Assembly: GCF_003610775.1 (NCBI RefSeq)
Contig: NZ_RAQO01000004.1
Span: 62,001 to 126,000, forward strand
DNA length: 64,000 nucleotides
From: Alginatibacterium sediminis
Lineage (GTDB): Bacteria; Pseudomonadota; Gammaproteobacteria; Enterobacterales; Celerinatantimonadaceae
Direction of reading: 5' to 3'
Below the pieces are notes generated by a model. That model was not told where the DNA came from. It made no database searches and saw only the letters and a program-made list of their open reading frames with translations. Below, one piece after another: positions 18,522 to 28,480 of this stretch; within the stretch, counting starts at the first letter, position 1, and every line of letters begins with the position of its first letter. Both the position numbers and the translations under genes were made by a program.

Positions 18522-20540
18522 CTAAGTTTTGCTTAGCTGAAACTGGCCAACGAGTTCATCTTGTTTTCCTGCTAAATTAGAAAGCTCTGTCGTGAGTGCG
18601 CTGACTTCATCAAGCTCTTGATAGTTAGCTTGAGAAACATCAGAAATTTGAATTATATTGCGCGAGATTTCACTAACTGTGCTTTGTTGCTGCTCAGCGG
18701 CTGCTGCAATTTGGGTGCTCATGTCTGAAATAAGGGTAACGATACCTTGGATTTCTTCCATCGCACCATTGGCATCAGAAGCTTGGTGCAAACTGGTATC
18801 CATTTCGGTTGAGCAATCTGCAATTTCCACAACAGCCTTCTTTGCGCCATTTTGTAGATTTTCGATCATAGTTTGGATTTCTGAAGTCGAGGTGGTCGTT
18901 TTTTGCGCAAGCACTCGAACTTCGTCAGCCACTACTGCAAAGCCGCGACCTTGCTCTCCTGCTCTAGCTGCTTCAATAGCGGCATTGAGTGCTAACAAGT
19001 TAGTTTGGTCAGCAATTCCACGGATCACATCTAAAATCGATCCAATATTTTGGCTCATTTCGCCAACCGAGTCAATAACTTCGCTGGAGCTTTGAAGTTT
19101 TTCCGCTAAACGGTGCGTGGTTGAAATATTATCGCTCATGATCGTGCGCCCAGTTTGGGAAGCGTTTTCTACGTCTCGTACCTGTTCCAAACTATGCGCC
19201 GCATTTTGTGCAACTTCGCGTACACTTTGTTCCATTTGTGTCACAGCGGTTGCTACCGACGAAGTATCTTCGCGTTGACGCCCTAAAGAGTCTTTAGAGT
19301 GATTAACTGTTGTAGCTGCACTGTCGATAGAGTTGTGCAGCGCTTTAGAACTATCGGTAACCTTAGCCAAGACTTGATCCATCTGCTCTAGCATTTGGTT
19401 GATGGCACTACCCAATTGGCCAAATTCATTATCGTTAACATATTCAACTCGTTTGCGCATATCACCTTGAGCTGCGGCTTTGATCACAGACAACAGTTGG
19501 TGCAGCGGTTTACGAATTGTTTTGGCTATACCAATTCCCACCAATAAACAAAGCGGTAGGGCGATAGCAAGTAACAATAAGAGACGGTTTTGGCTCATCT
19601 CCAATGCAGCTTGGGTTTGCTCGGTGCTTTGGTTAATTAAATCAACGGCGGCAAGGTTTAAATTGACAAAGTTTTCACTGATTTGTGCAACTAAAGCTTC
19701 GTTTTTGTCTTCATCTAAAGCGATGCTTTCATTACGCTGTTGGTTTTTTAAGTGGCGCTGGAGTACGCCTGAGGCTTCAAAGGCATCATCAGAAAAACGT
19801 TTTAATTCAACCTTATTGCTAGTTACAAAGTTAGGTAACTCGTCATTCAAGTCGCTTAGTGCTGATTCAAACCGTTTTAGTTGTTTTAGATTACGTGCAA
19901 CCACTTCTTGGATCTGAGCTGAATCACTTAGATTTAAGCCATCAAGTAAATTAATTTCGGCAACAGCCATGGTGTTTGTGAAGCTATCAGCGGCAAAACG
20001 AATATACTCGTCGTCGGCTTCATAAACTGAATCACTTAAGTTTTTCTTAATTTGCGGCAAGACCACATTCAATCGCGTTAAATCTTGACGCTGTTTTTGA
20101 ATATCAGTTTGGAGTAGTTTCTTTTGGTTGATCAGCGTGTCAACAGCATCTAGATAGTTTTGGTTTAAATTTTCAATGCGCGCAACAGTTGCTGAAAAGT
20201 CCTTGATGTCGGCTTTGGTATTACCGAGTTCACTGGTTTTAGCTTGATAATCTTGGAAAAGTGAATCGAAGTTAGCCTTTACACCATCAATGTCAGCCCC
20301 AGCGTTCATAGCTTGTCTAAAACTTAGGTCGGCACGCGATAAGGCCTGGCTTGTTTGGCCAATCTCTAAGAGCAAAGGAGCTCCCTGATCCGATACCGTA
20401 TGTAGCTGACGGCTAAACTCACTATTGCTTATAAATGACTGAATCACGGAAAAAACCAAAAACAGGCTTAGCAAAAGGAAACTTGCCCCAACCCTACGAA
20501 TAATGGATATATTTCGCAGCGTATTTCTCATATTACTCAA
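18522..20540 (-). CDS. Methyl-accepting chemotaxis protein
   Basis: A 672-residue chemoreceptor. It has an N-terminal transmembrane helix (about 17-37), a long helical periplasmic sensor region of about 290 residues, a second transmembrane helix (about 330-350), a HAMP domain and a cytoplasmic coiled-coil signalling domain. The conserved hairpin tip ([20 protein letters not shown] and following) lies at 506-548. No C-terminal CheR/CheB tether pentapeptide is seen. The TTG start at 20540 is supported by AAGGAG placed 8 nt before it. The ATG nine bases later is too far from that site. The ligand is unknown. Confidence 0.93.
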   Translation of the reverse strand: MSNMRNTLRNISIIRRVGASFLLLSLFLVFSVIQSFISNSEFSRQLHTVSDQGAPLLLEIGQTSQALSRADLSFRQAMNAGADIDGVKANFDSLFQDYQAKTSELGNTKADIKDFSATVARIENLNQNYLDAVDTLINQKKLLQTDIQKQRQDLTRLNVVLPQIKKNLSDSVYEADDEYIRFAADSFTNTMAVAEINLLDGLNLSDSAQIQEVVARNLKQLKRFESALSDLNDELPNFVTSNKVELKRFSDDAFEASGVLQRHLKNQQRNESIALDEDKNEALVAQISENFVNLNLAAVDLINQSTEQTQAALEMSQNRLLLLLAIALPLCLLVGIGIAKTIRKPLHQLLSVIKAAAQGDMRKRVEYVNDNEFGQLGSAINQMLEQMDQVLAKVTDSSKALHNSIDSAATTVNHSKDSLGRQREDTSSVATAVTQMEQSVREVAQNAAHSLEQVRDVENASQTGRTIMSDNISTTHRLAEKLQSSSEVIDSVGEMSQNIGSILDVIRGIADQTNLLALNAAIEAARAGEQGRGFAVVADEVRVLAQKTTTSTSEIQTMIENLQNGAKKAVVEIADCSTEMDTSLHQASDANGAMEEIQGIVTLISDMSTQIAAAAEQQQSTVSEISRNIIQISDVSQANYQELDEVSALTTELSNLAGKQDELVGQFQLSKT

Positions 20541-20748
20541 ACTGACAACTCCTTAAGTCGGTAATGCTCGAACTGAGTTCAACTGTCACAACTCAATTTG
20601 TTCGTTATTTTAGCAGCTTATCAAAGCATATCGACCTAACAGAACACAAAATTAGGTTTTCTTTGAAAAATCGCGTGCTTTAGCAATATTCGGTTTAGTC
20701 TCAGACGGGTTTTCGATAAGCTAATCCTAGATGATAAAGGAGCTAGAC

Positions 20749-21111
20749 ATGGCTGAAGAAACAATATTTAGTAAAATAATTCGAAAAGAAATTCCTGCAG
20801 ATATTGTCTACCAAGACGATTTAGTTACCGCTTTTCGCGACATTTCACCGCAAGCCCCTCACCATTTATTAGTGATACCCAATATTCTCATTGCGACGAT
20901 GAATGATGTCAGCGAAGACGATGAGCGATATTTGGGCCGTATGATGCGCGTAGCAGCAGATTTAGCTAAACAAGAAGGTATTGCAGAAGACGGTTATCGA
21001 TTGATTGTTAATTGCAACGCCCACGGCGGACAAGAGGTATACCATATTCACCTGCACCTGGTCGGTGGTAAGCCACTAGGTCCTATGCTTAGCAAGGTGA
21101 ACGATTCATGA
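20749..21111 (+). CDS. hinT: HIT-family purine nucleoside phosphoramidase HinT
   Basis: A 120-residue HIT-domain hydrolase that cleaves adenosine 5'-phosphoramidates. The start at [12 protein letters not shown] matches the family and has AAAGGAG upstream; an earlier ATG at 20731 is not needed. The histidine triad is seen as [10 protein letters not shown] near the C terminus. [14 protein letters not shown] is the conserved substrate loop. The gene overlaps nagZ by 4 nt, and the order hinT, nagZ, ycfP, ndh keeps much of the E. coli arrangement with several genes missing between hinT and nagZ. Confidence 0.96.
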   Translation: MAEETIFSKIIRKEIPADIVYQDDLVTAFRDISPQAPHHLLVIPNILIATMNDVSEDDERYLGRMMRVAADLAKQEGIAEDGYRLIVNCNAHGGQEVYHIHLHLVGGKPLGPMLSKVNDS

Positions 21112-22127
21112 GTTATTTGATGATGGACCCGGTGTCCTGTGAATTAAGCCATCAAGAAAAGGAAATGCTCGCCCACCCAAGTATTGGTGGCGTCATTTTG
21201 TTTAGCAGAAATTATGAAGACCGGGAACAATTAATTGCCCTCACCAAGTCAATTCGCCAAGCTTGCCCGCGTCCAATTTTGATTTCGGTAGATCATGAAG
21301 GGGGAAGGGTACAACGATTCCGTCATCAGTTTACGCCAATCCCAGCTATGGGGCATCTTGAAAAGGCTGCTCAAGGGTTTAACATGAGTAGTGCAGAATT
21401 AGCGATGCGCGCTGCTTGGGTTATGGCCAGTGAACTTAGGGCGTGTGGGGTTGATATCAGCTTTGCACCAGTTTTAGATTTAGATGAGGAAAGCGAATTT
21501 ATAAAAGAGCGGGCATTTTCGTCATCCCCAGACGAAGTTATTCGTCTCGCTCGCGCTTTTTGTCGCGGTCAACGATATGCAGGTATGGCTACTACCGGAA
21601 AACACTTTCCTGGTCATGGTAATGTTAGTGGGGACTCACACGTTGATATCCCACGCGACAATCGAGAGCCGTCAACCATACTTGATCATGATCTACGGCC
21701 TTTTAAAACGCTTATTGAAGAACAATGGCTGGATGCGATTATGCCAGGACACGTCATTTACTCTCAATTTGATGAGCAGCCAGCTGGATTTTCAGAGTAT
21801 TGGTTGCAACAACAATTGCGTCAAAAATTGGGTTTCAAAGGTGTGATTTTTAGTGATGATTTGTCAATGCATGGTGCGAGCTTTGCCGGTGGATATTTGG
21901 AGCGGGCATTACATGCGCGTGCAGCTGGTTGCGATCTCCTATTGGCCTGTAACGATCAAGATGCTACGGTGACTTTACTCGACGGGCTGCCGCAGCAGCA
22001 AAGTAACGCAGCCCAAAGGATGTTGAGTAAGACAGCAGCGCTGAGTTGGCCCGAACTTCTCGCTAACCCTAACTATCAGCAATGGCAACACGAGCTACGC
22101 GAAATTGAACAAGCGTTCGCCGTTTGA
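21108..22127 (+). CDS. nagZ: Beta-N-acetylhexosaminidase NagZ
   Basis: A 339-residue cytoplasmic glycoside hydrolase of family 3. It removes GlcNAc from anhydromuropeptides during peptidoglycan recycling. The family signature KHFPGHG (165-171) with the downstream [11 protein letters not shown] loop carries the catalytic His. [10 protein letters not shown] holds the predicted nucleophile aspartate. [12 protein letters not shown] is the substrate-site signature. The gene is translationally coupled to hinT by an ATGA overlap. Confidence 0.96.
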   Translation: MSYLMMDPVSCELSHQEKEMLAHPSIGGVILFSRNYEDREQLIALTKSIRQACPRPILISVDHEGGRVQRFRHQFTPIPAMGHLEKAAQGFNMSSAELAMRAAWVMASELRACGVDISFAPVLDLDEESEFIKERAFSSSPDEVIRLARAFCRGQRYAGMATTGKHFPGHGNVSGDSHVDIPRDNREPSTILDHDLRPFKTLIEEQWLDAIMPGHVIYSQFDEQPAGFSEYWLQQQLRQKLGFKGVIFSDDLSMHGASFAGGYLERALHARAAGCDLLLACNDQDATVTLLDGLPQQQSNAAQRMLSKTAALSWPELLANPNYQQWQHELREIEQAFAV

Positions 22128-22173
22128 TTTAATGTATGCTTGCTATAATGAAGCAAGGTAACTGGAGTTACAT

Positions 22174-22722
22174 ATGATTTTTTATTTGCACGGCTTTGAT
22201 TCCACCAGTCCCGGTAATCATGAAAAGGTATTGCAGCTTCAATTCTCAGATCCCGATGTCCGTTCGGTGGCCTATAGTACTATTCATCCTCGGCATGATA
22301 TGAGCCAAATCTTGAAACAGGTTCATCAGCAACTGAGCCTAAGCCCTAACGAACCAGCACTTATCACAGGTGTTGGCCTTGGCGGTTATTGGAGTGAACG
22401 CATTGGATTTTTGTGCGGTATACCGTCGTTAGTATTCAACCCTAACTTGCACCCTGAACTTAATATGCAAGGCCGTATAGAGCGGCCAGAAGAGTATTCG
22501 GATATTGCAGGTAAGTGTATTTCAAACTTTCGTCACCAATACAAAGGACGTTGTCACGTTGTACTATCGCGCAATGACGATGTACTCGATAATACGGCGA
22601 CAGAAATTGAGTTAAGCCCATTTTATTCGATTATTTGGGATGAACAGCAGTCGCATAAATTCAAAGATATTTCCGCCCACCTCGCGTTAGCAAAAGAGCT
22701 AAGAAGCGTGCCAAGTATTTAG
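22174..22722 (+). CDS. ycfP: YcfP-family (UPF0227) alpha/beta-hydrolase-like protein
   Basis: A 182-residue protein matching YcfP over its whole length: [20 protein letters not shown] at the start, [17 protein letters not shown] in the middle and [13 protein letters not shown] near the end. The fold is an esterase-like alpha/beta hydrolase with GVGLGGY in place of a nucleophile elbow, so a classical serine hydrolase activity is doubtful. The biochemical role is not known. It follows nagZ by 46 nt and precedes ndh as in E. coli, and it ends with its own terminator. Confidence 0.93.
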   Translation: MIFYLHGFDSTSPGNHEKVLQLQFSDPDVRSVAYSTIHPRHDMSQILKQVHQQLSLSPNEPALITGVGLGGYWSERIGFLCGIPSLVFNPNLHPELNMQGRIERPEEYSDIAGKCISNFRHQYKGRCHVVLSRNDDVLDNTATEIELSPFYSIIWDEQQSHKFKDISAHLALAKELRSVPSI

Positions 22723-22738
22723 TTCTATGAAAACTGGG

Positions 22739-22773
22739 AATGAGTAGAGAGCCCCATTTCTGCTCATTTTTTT
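22739..22773 (+). terminator. Intrinsic terminator after ycfP
   Basis: A 9-bp stem AATGAGTAG/CTGCTCATT containing one T-G wobble, a 12-nt loop and a 7-nt T run. It separates hinT-nagZ-ycfP from ndh. Confidence 0.75.
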
Positions 22774-22804
22774 CGCGCTAAAACTAAATCCCTTGCAAGA
22801 AAAG

Positions 22805-22833
22805 TGTGATCTAAGTCAAATTAGACCTATAAT
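22805..22833 (+). promoter_or_regulatory. Probable ndh promoter
   Basis: A consensus -10 box TATAAT (22828-22833) lies 30 nt before the ndh ATG. A TGTGA-N6-TCAAA element upstream (22805-22820) resembles half of a CRP/FNR-family site, but its distance to the -10 box does not fit a standard activator position. Confidence 0.4.
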
Positions 22834-22863
22834 AGTTTCTATTTTAATAGATCACGAGGGACT

Positions 22864-24156
22864 ATGAAAATCGTTGTTGTTGGAGGTGGTGCTGGTGGAC
22901 TTGAGCTAGCGACTAAACTTGGACGTAAACTCGGTAATAAAGGCAAAGCCCAAATCACCTTGGTTGATCGTAATCGAACCCATTTGTGGAAACCCTTGCT
23001 GCATGAAGTCGCTACGGGCTCTTTAGACGCTGGCATTGACGCTCTTAGCTATCGCTCGCACGCAGCTAATCATGGTTTCGCTTTTCAAATTGGCGAAGTT
23101 TGCGGTATTGATCGCAACTTAAAGCGTGTACTACTTGCACCTATGTTAGAAGAAGGTAAGCAAGTGCTTGCGGAACGCCATTTGGATTACGACATTCTAG
23201 TGATGGCTATTGGAAGTATCAGCAATGATTTTGGCACGCAAGGGGTAGCCGATAATTGTATTTTCCTTGATAATCCAGCACGTGCCGAAGTGTTCCATCA
23301 ACGTATGTTGAATCGCTTTTTACAATTTTCTGAAACCGCAGATATCGAAGCCGGTGATCAAGTAAAAATTGCTATCGTTGGTGCCGGAGCTACTGGCGTG
23401 GAGCTATCTGCTGAGCTATATAACGCCGCAGATTATCTACAAAGCTATGGTGTTCCAAAAGTTAGTGCTAAAGCACTCAAAGTCACCTTGGTTGAAGCTG
23501 GCCCTCGCATATTGCCAGCCTTGGCTGAGCGTATTAGTTCTGCGGCCCATCAAGAGTTGATAAAAATGGGCGTGGATGTCCGAACCCAAACCTTGATTAC
23601 TCAAGCTACAGAAGTAGGTTTGCAAACTAAAGACGATCAATTTATTGATGCCGATATTATGGTGTGGGCAGCGGGTATAAAATGCCCAGACTTCATGGCC
23701 AATATTGGTGGACTTGAAACTAACCGTATTAACCAAATTGTGGTTAATTCTGCTCTCCAAAGTAAAGAAGATGACAACATTTTTGCAATTGGAGATTGTG
23801 CTAGTTTTGAGATCAGCGATGGTAAATTTGTGCCACCTAGGGCGCAATCGGCTCACCAAATGGCTTCAACTGTATTCAAGAACATTGTTTTGAAAATGCG
23901 TCAGCAGCCCTTAGAGGCATTTGTTTATAAGGACCATGGTTCTTTAGTGTCTTTAAGTCGTTATTCAACGGTTGGTTCACTAATGGGCAACTTAATGCGA
24001 GGTTCGATGACGGTAGAAGGGCGTATTGCGCGAATTGTGTACATTTCTTTATATCGCCTGCACCAAATCGCATTGCATGGCTATATGAAAACTGGCTTGA
24101 TGATGTTAGTGGGACGAATAAACCAAGTATTAAGGCCAAAGCTTAAATTACACTAG
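22864..24156 (+). CDS. ndh: Type II NADH dehydrogenase (non-proton-pumping) Ndh
   Basis: A 430-residue FAD flavoprotein that transfers electrons from NADH to quinone without pumping ions, attached to the inner face of the membrane. Two Rossmann motifs are seen: the FAD site [14 protein letters not shown] near the N terminus and the NADH site [14 protein letters not shown] at about 174-187. The family segments [16 protein letters not shown] and FAIGDCASF are intact, and the C-terminal amphipathic region ([20 protein letters not shown]) is the membrane-docking part. It is a single-gene unit with a likely promoter at 22828 and a hairpin after the stop. Confidence 0.96.
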   Translation: MKIVVVGGGAGGLELATKLGRKLGNKGKAQITLVDRNRTHLWKPLLHEVATGSLDAGIDALSYRSHAANHGFAFQIGEVCGIDRNLKRVLLAPMLEEGKQVLAERHLDYDILVMAIGSISNDFGTQGVADNCIFLDNPARAEVFHQRMLNRFLQFSETADIEAGDQVKIAIVGAGATGVELSAELYNAADYLQSYGVPKVSAKALKVTLVEAGPRILPALAERISSAAHQELIKMGVDVRTQTLITQATEVGLQTKDDQFIDADIMVWAAGIKCPDFMANIGGLETNRINQIVVNSALQSKEDDNIFAIGDCASFEISDGKFVPPRAQSAHQMASTVFKNIVLKMRQQPLEAFVYKDHGSLVSLSRYSTVGSLMGNLMRGSMTVEGRIARIVYISLYRLHQIALHGYMKTGLMMLVGRINQVLRPKLKLH

Positions 24157-24166
24157 TATTTGGGTA

Positions 24167-24199
24167 CAATAAGCAAGGCAGAAAGTGCCTTGCTTATTG
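24167..24199. terminator. Strong hairpin between convergent ndh and the GtrA-like gene
   Basis: A perfect 14-bp stem CAATAAGCAAGGCA/TGCCTTGCTTATTG with a 5-nt loop. There is no long T run on either side, so termination strength is uncertain, but its position between converging genes fits a shared terminator. Confidence 0.6.
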
Positions 24200-24214
24200 A
24201 GTTCGAAAGTTTCG

Positions 24215-24619
24215 TCAATGATTTACCGAGCGGTAAACCCACAAATTACTTGCCAACCAATTTCCGACCATTCCAACCCCTACACCCATTGCAAAACAAA
24301 ATGCCAAACCTAGCTGAGTATTAGGAATATAAGCACTTAACAAGCTGAAGCTTCCCAAATTCAATAATCCAGAAACGCTACTTGTGATCGCGAAATGCCC
24401 AAGTTGACGCAGTGCTGGTTTGTGATTTCGGTCTTTGAATGTGAAATGTCTATTCGCAAACCAACTAAGAAGGAGGGCGATCACAAACGCTATCGCACGC
24501 GCCGGTATAACCGGCACCTGGCTTAGGTTAACTAAGATATAAAAAATCGAATAATCAACAACAAATACGCAGCCGCCGACCAAGGCAAACTTTAAGAATT
24601 TGTTTGAGATGCTTGGCAT
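24215..24619 (-). CDS. GtrA-family polyprenyl-phosphate-sugar flippase-like membrane protein
   Basis: A 134-residue protein with four transmembrane segments and the GtrA pattern FLKFALVGGCVFVVDYSIFYIL at the start and WFANRHFTF in the middle. GtrA proteins are thought to move undecaprenyl-phosphate-linked sugars to the periplasmic face. The start overlaps the end of the ArnT-like gene by 28 nt. With the GtrB-like gene two positions upstream it forms a sugar-transfer cassette. Confidence 0.82.
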   Translation of the reverse strand: MPSISNKFLKFALVGGCVFVVDYSIFYILVNLSQVPVIPARAIAFVIALLLSWFANRHFTFKDRNHKPALRQLGHFAITSSVSGLLNLGSFSLLSAYIPNTQLGLAFCFAMGVGVGMVGNWLASNLWVYRSVNH

Positions 24620-25992
24620 AAGTACATCGCTCTGCGCTTAGTAAATGATACTTGCTCGCAGTTCTGCGTAAACATGGTATCAAGCTTACGATCTTTAGGG
24701 AGGACAAGGTAATAGGCCGTCGATTGTTCAACATCATTTGGCGACTTGACAGTTTTAACGGTGCCATTGCTGTAGTAGCGGCTTGAAAACGAATCCGTGT
24801 ACAAATAATACGTTGGTAGTTCTTGGTCTCTGTCAGACAATAAGCGTTTATCGGCACGGTAATCGGCTTTAGAGGGTACGATAAATAGCAGACTAATAAG
24901 TAAAAGAGCCGGTATGATCATCGCAACACTAAGCAGTACTTTTTGATCTGCTTCTTTTCGTGTTTTAGCTAGCAATAAAGCTAATGCAGGGGCCGCAGGA
25001 AGTACATATGCTGGCTGAATGTTGCCAGCAAAAGTGAACAGTATCATTGGCGATAACATCCAACATAATAAAAAGCGGGTTTGGCTATCAAATTGCCATC
25101 CGAGCTCTTTGTAACTGCGGTAGATTATTTGAGGGATAAAAAGAGTCCAAGGTAGAGCTGCACCTATGAAGTCCAGCCAAATCTTACCTCGAGGATTATC
25201 ATGGGCACTACCATAAAGGTCACCAGCCCATCCACTCTCGACAAAGCGCAGCCAATGTTCTCCTACAAAAAAATACTCTAAGAATCCCGGAGTGGCTCTT
25301 TCAGCCAAAATAAACCAAGGAGCCGATGTTAACAAAAGAAGCGTGAACCCCTTGACTAAGGGGATACGTCGCGCAAGCTCTCGCCAGCACTTTATGAAGC
25401 CATATTCCCAGAACAGCCAAAGCCCTGCGCCTAGTGCAAAGATAACGATTGTTACAGGCCCCTTTGCTAACATACCGATGCTTAGCCCTATGAAGCCGAG
25501 GTAAGCCCATTTGTTTGGTCCATCCCAAGCGAGGTAGAATCCAGCAAAGGCCATGGTTAAACCCAGTGCTAAGGCCATGTCTGTCATGACTGCGCCAGCA
25601 GAAACACTAAATACAGCAACACTCGCTAACACGATGGCGCTGTTGAGAGTATTAATTTGAATTCGTTTAGCAAACATTGCCGTCAGGCCAATGCTAGCAA
25701 GGCCTGCAAGCCAATGGGGTAAGCGCATAAAGAATTCGTTGTTTCCAAAAATGGCGATTGAGCTTGCACTCATCCATGTATGAAGTGGCGGTTTCCCCCA
25801 AAACGGCACATTGTAATCAAACATTGGCGTAAGCCAATTTCCAGTTTCGACCATGATGCGCGCCATTTCACCGTAACGAGCTTCTGTGGTATCCATAAGA
25901 GGATAGAATGCCAAGGTAAATAAACGCACTAAGATAACGCTTAGGAAAACAGACATACTAAGAGCAAAAGGAGACATTTTGGTTAATTTCAT
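24592..25992 (-). CDS. ArnT/PMT-like membrane glycosyltransferase (GT83 type)
   Basis: A 466-residue integral membrane protein with about eleven hydrophobic segments. The N-terminal periplasmic loop has DTTEARYGEMARIMVETGNW and GKPPLHTW, which correspond to the acidic donor/metal region and loop of ArnT-type enzymes using polyprenyl-phosphate sugars. A C-terminal soluble domain of about 100 residues follows. It is shorter than ArnT (about 550). The acceptor could be lipid A, O-antigen, another glycan or protein; sequence alone does not decide. It sits between GtrB-like and GtrA-like genes, with 4 nt from the first and a 28-nt overlap with the second. Confidence 0.82.
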   Translation of the reverse strand: MKLTKMSPFALSMSVFLSVILVRLFTLAFYPLMDTTEARYGEMARIMVETGNWLTPMFDYNVPFWGKPPLHTWMSASSIAIFGNNEFFMRLPHWLAGLASIGLTAMFAKRIQINTLNSAIVLASVAVFSVSAGAVMTDMALALGLTMAFAGFYLAWDGPNKWAYLGFIGLSIGMLAKGPVTIVIFALGAGLWLFWEYGFIKCWRELARRIPLVKGFTLLLLTSAPWFILAERATPGFLEYFFVGEHWLRFVESGWAGDLYGSAHDNPRGKIWLDFIGAALPWTLFIPQIIYRSYKELGWQFDSQTRFLLCWMLSPMILFTFAGNIQPAYVLPAAPALALLLAKTRKEADQKVLLSVAMIIPALLLISLLFIVPSKADYRADKRLLSDRDQELPTYYLYTDSFSSRYYSNGTVKTVKSPNDVEQSTAYYLVLPKDRKLDTMFTQNCEQVSFTKRRAMYLCQASQTNS

Positions 25993-25996
25993 AGTG

Positions 25997-27037
25997 CTAA
26001 TTATCGCTATTACTTGTTGTTGATGACGTGGGTACTGGAGACACTGGCTGACGCTCAGTTATACTCACTAATGGTTGTTCGTGGTGATGTTCAGCTACTT
26101 GATAGATCGGCCGTTGTTTTACTTCAATGAATACTCGCGCCAAGTACTCTCCAATTACACCGAGAGCGATCAACTGAATTGCACTGCTAAATAGCAAGGT
26201 AATCATTAGCGTAGGATAACCAGCAACGGACTCTCCATAAACTAGGGTTTTAACCACAACCCATGTCGCATAAATAATGGCAAACATAGCGGTCGAAAGT
26301 CCTAGCCAAGTAGCGAGACGCAAGGGCTTAGTTGAAAAGGAGGTAATGCCATCGACGGCGAGTGCTACGAGTTGTGATATGTTCCACTTGCTGTCCCCAA
26401 GTTCACGCTGGGGGCGATCAAACTCTAGGGTCGTTTGCTTAAAACCAGGCCAGGCTAATATGCCTTTCATAAAACGATTTCGTTCCGGTAGCCGGTTTAT
26501 GCTGTCGACGACGCGGGCACTGAGCAACCTAAAATCGCCGACGTTCTCTGGAATACTGTCTTCAGACAAATGGTTGATGAATCGGTAGAAAGCTTTGGCA
26601 CTTAACTTTTTAAACCAAGTTTCACCATGTCTTTGTTTGCGGCGCATATTTACTACATCAAAGCCTTTGTGCCATTGCTCTAACATTGCAGGAATGAGTT
26701 CAGGTGGATCTTGTAAATCCGCATCTAGAATAATAATTGCTTGGCCTCGGCAATGTCTTAATCCTGCCGTCATGGCAGCTTCTTTGCCGAAATTTCGACT
26801 AAAGGCGATTATTTGTTGTTCAAGATGTGGGCTTTTTAAGGCCTTAAGCTGCTCTAAACTGTTGTCGGTACTACCGTCATCGACAAAAACGATCTCCACT
26901 GCTTCGTCAATACTCGCAGCAGTTTTTTCTAGACTCTGCCAGAGATCAGGGATCCCATGTTGCTCGTTGAATATCGGTATCAGTAAACTAATGCCATTAA
27001 AATGGTCTGGCTTCGTTTGATTGTGGCTCTCGGGCAT
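25997..27037 (-). CDS. GtrB/ArnC-like polyprenyl-phosphate glycosyltransferase (GT2)
   Basis: A 346-residue enzyme with a cytoplasmic GT-A domain and two C-terminal transmembrane helices (about 235-255 and 270-295). It should transfer a sugar from a nucleotide donor to undecaprenyl phosphate. Motifs are SLLIPIFNEQHGIPDLW, VFVDDGSTDNS, ILDADLQDPPELIP and GDFRLLSARVVD. The ending after residue 310 is hydrophilic and rich in Ser, Thr and Pro. It is the first gene of the three-gene unit, with 160 bases of intergenic DNA upstream in which I see no distinct promoter. Confidence 0.87.
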   Translation of the reverse strand: MPESHNQTKPDHFNGISLLIPIFNEQHGIPDLWQSLEKTAASIDEAVEIVFVDDGSTDNSLEQLKALKSPHLEQQIIAFSRNFGKEAAMTAGLRHCRGQAIIILDADLQDPPELIPAMLEQWHKGFDVVNMRRKQRHGETWFKKLSAKAFYRFINHLSEDSIPENVGDFRLLSARVVDSINRLPERNRFMKGILAWPGFKQTTLEFDRPQRELGDSKWNISQLVALAVDGITSFSTKPLRLATWLGLSTAMFAIIYATWVVVKTLVYGESVAGYPTLMITLLFSSAIQLIALGVIGEYLARVFIEVKQRPIYQVAEHHHEQPLVSITERQPVSPVPTSSTTSNSDN

Positions 27038-27199
27038 TGGGAAAATCCGTTACTAGTTTAACGCTATTATAACAGCGATATGAGACAAAAGTTTCAGCTT
27101 GGCGATGGTACAAGAAATATAGGCTGTCGAGCCAGTAAAATCGAAGGTTTCAAGTCATTAGTTCCGAATAAGGAAGCGATGATTGGTAACGAGCTAAAA

Positions 27200-27619
27200 C
27201 TAGGTTTTAAGTTCTTTCCTGCTATTGAATAGTAGGACTAAAAGCATAAGGGCTAACCAAAGTAGTAAGGCATTTCCCCACGAGAAGGTCCAAGTATTGT
27301 CATTAAAGGCTAAACACATCAGTGTGATATCACTAATTAATAGTAGCCCAATGAGCTGGAATTGTAGTTTTAGCTTTAAATGGAAATGTTTTGGTAGTAA
27401 CAAACGCCACAAGGGCAAAACACCAAGAGCTAAACTGACGTAGAATAGCTCTCGTTGTGGGTAAACAAGTTGCATTAGTACTTCCGCGTGCTCGCGAGAT
27501 GCTGCGGCAATCGCAAATACGATCCAGGCTTTAGCTAAAAAAACACAGCTCAACCAAATTGTTATTGGAGAGCTGGGTTCCAAAGGAAGCGCTATTGCTT
27601 GATTAGGCTGGCTTTTCAA
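27200..27619 (-). CDS. DUF2919 (YfeZ-like) inner-membrane protein
   Basis: A 139-residue protein with four transmembrane segments and the DUF2919-like opening PLEPSSPITIWLSCVFLAKAWIVF followed by ASREHAE and a YP motif. The function of this family is unknown. The start is a TTG 6 nt after the csiV stop, so it is probably the last gene of a unit with mfd and csiV. Its assignment rests on the N-terminal pattern and topology only. Confidence 0.6.
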   Translation of the reverse strand: MKSQPNQAIALPLEPSSPITIWLSCVFLAKAWIVFAIAAASREHAEVLMQLVYPQRELFYVSLALGVLPLWRLLLPKHFHLKLKLQFQLIGLLLISDITLMCLAFNDNTWTFSWGNALLLWLALMLLVLLFNSRKELKT

Positions 27620-27625
27620 GGTTAA

Positions 27626-28480
27626 TTATTTTCTGATCTGTATTACAAGTCCCATCAAAGGGTGGTCAAAGTAGTGAACTTCATCGGATTTAACCCGCCG
27701 TTTCTGATCGAACTTGTAACTCTCTAAAACGCTTACAGTTTGAGTGGGAGTTTCGATAATATCGGTAAACTCGCCAACAACAACGTTACTTTCATCACTG
27801 TCGATACTGGTGTTTGTCGCTTCGCTAAGCACTGGCTCAAGTTCAATTTGTTTAGTGACTTCCTGCTTGAGTAACATTTGTGCTTCGATATACAGGTAGT
27901 GCTGTAAGTAAACTCGAATGCTACCGTCGATTTCCCAATTTTGATTAGTACTAGCTAAAGCATCATTGATAACCTGAGATAACTCTATGCCATCGTTGTT
28001 GTCGCGATCGGCAAAATTTTCACCCGCTTGAAACCCGTTGTGTTGTGCGCGGTGTTTGGGTAGCACCGTCTCGCGCCAAGCAATGTGGAGCATAGGCGTA
28101 AACCCGGCATGAGTGCGTAAGGAGTTATACTGGCGCTTTAGTCTTAGTGAGCTGCTAGATAGAACTCTGCGGTTTGTGGGTCCATATGCTGGCCAGTCTT
28201 TACCATTTATCACCGTAGGCAATCGGGTGAATTGCAACGATTGTAAACAACTTGCATCACTACAACCATATAGAGGCGCAAGTAACTGTGACTCAACTTG
28301 AACATCTAAGTACTGCGGCTGTGGCCACTTCTCGGCAGTTGAGCGCAGGCCATCTGTGCGTTTAAAGACGATCATTTCAACAGTAAAAGGACGCGCAAAC
28401 GCCGATAAACTACTGCTTAGCAGCACGAATAAACTGATGATGGTGAATAAACCTAATGGCTTACGTTGTTTAGTTTGCAT
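27626..28480 (-). CDS. csiV: CsiV-family peptidoglycan-binding protein
   Basis: A 284-residue exported protein with a clear signal peptide (cleavage near SAFA-RP). The family core is PFTVEMIVFKRTDG at the mature N terminus, and a short beta-rich C terminus ends in DHPLMGLVIQIRK. CsiV was described in Vibrio as a periplasmic factor needed for growth in D-amino acids and for LpoA-dependent peptidoglycan synthesis. That function is transferred by similarity and position. The gene overlaps mfd by 11 nt, as expected for an mfd-csiV unit. Confidence 0.75.
   Translation of the reverse strand: MQTKQRKPLGLFTIISLFVLLSSSLSAFARPFTVEMIVFKRTDGLRSTAEKWPQPQYLDVQVESQLLAPLYGCSDASCLQSLQFTRLPTVINGKDWPAYGPTNRRVLSSSSLRLKRQYNSLRTHAGFTPMLHIAWRETVLPKHRAQHNGFQAGENFADRDNNDGIELSQVINDALASTNQNWEIDGSIRVYLQHYLYIEAQMLLKQEVTKQIELEPVLSEATNTSIDSDESNVVVGEFTDIIETPTQTVSVLESYKFDQKRRVKSDEVHYFDHPLMGLVIQIRK

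Noticed and set aside
11229-20540. Genomic island between pfkA and hinT
   Set aside because: Several accessory genes are present, but there is no integrase, tRNA junction, direct repeat or clear change in base composition that I can see.
22805-22820. CRP/FNR-like site before ndh
   Set aside because: Only one good half-site, centred near -27 relative to the predicted start, which is not a usual activator position. Not claimed as a functional site.
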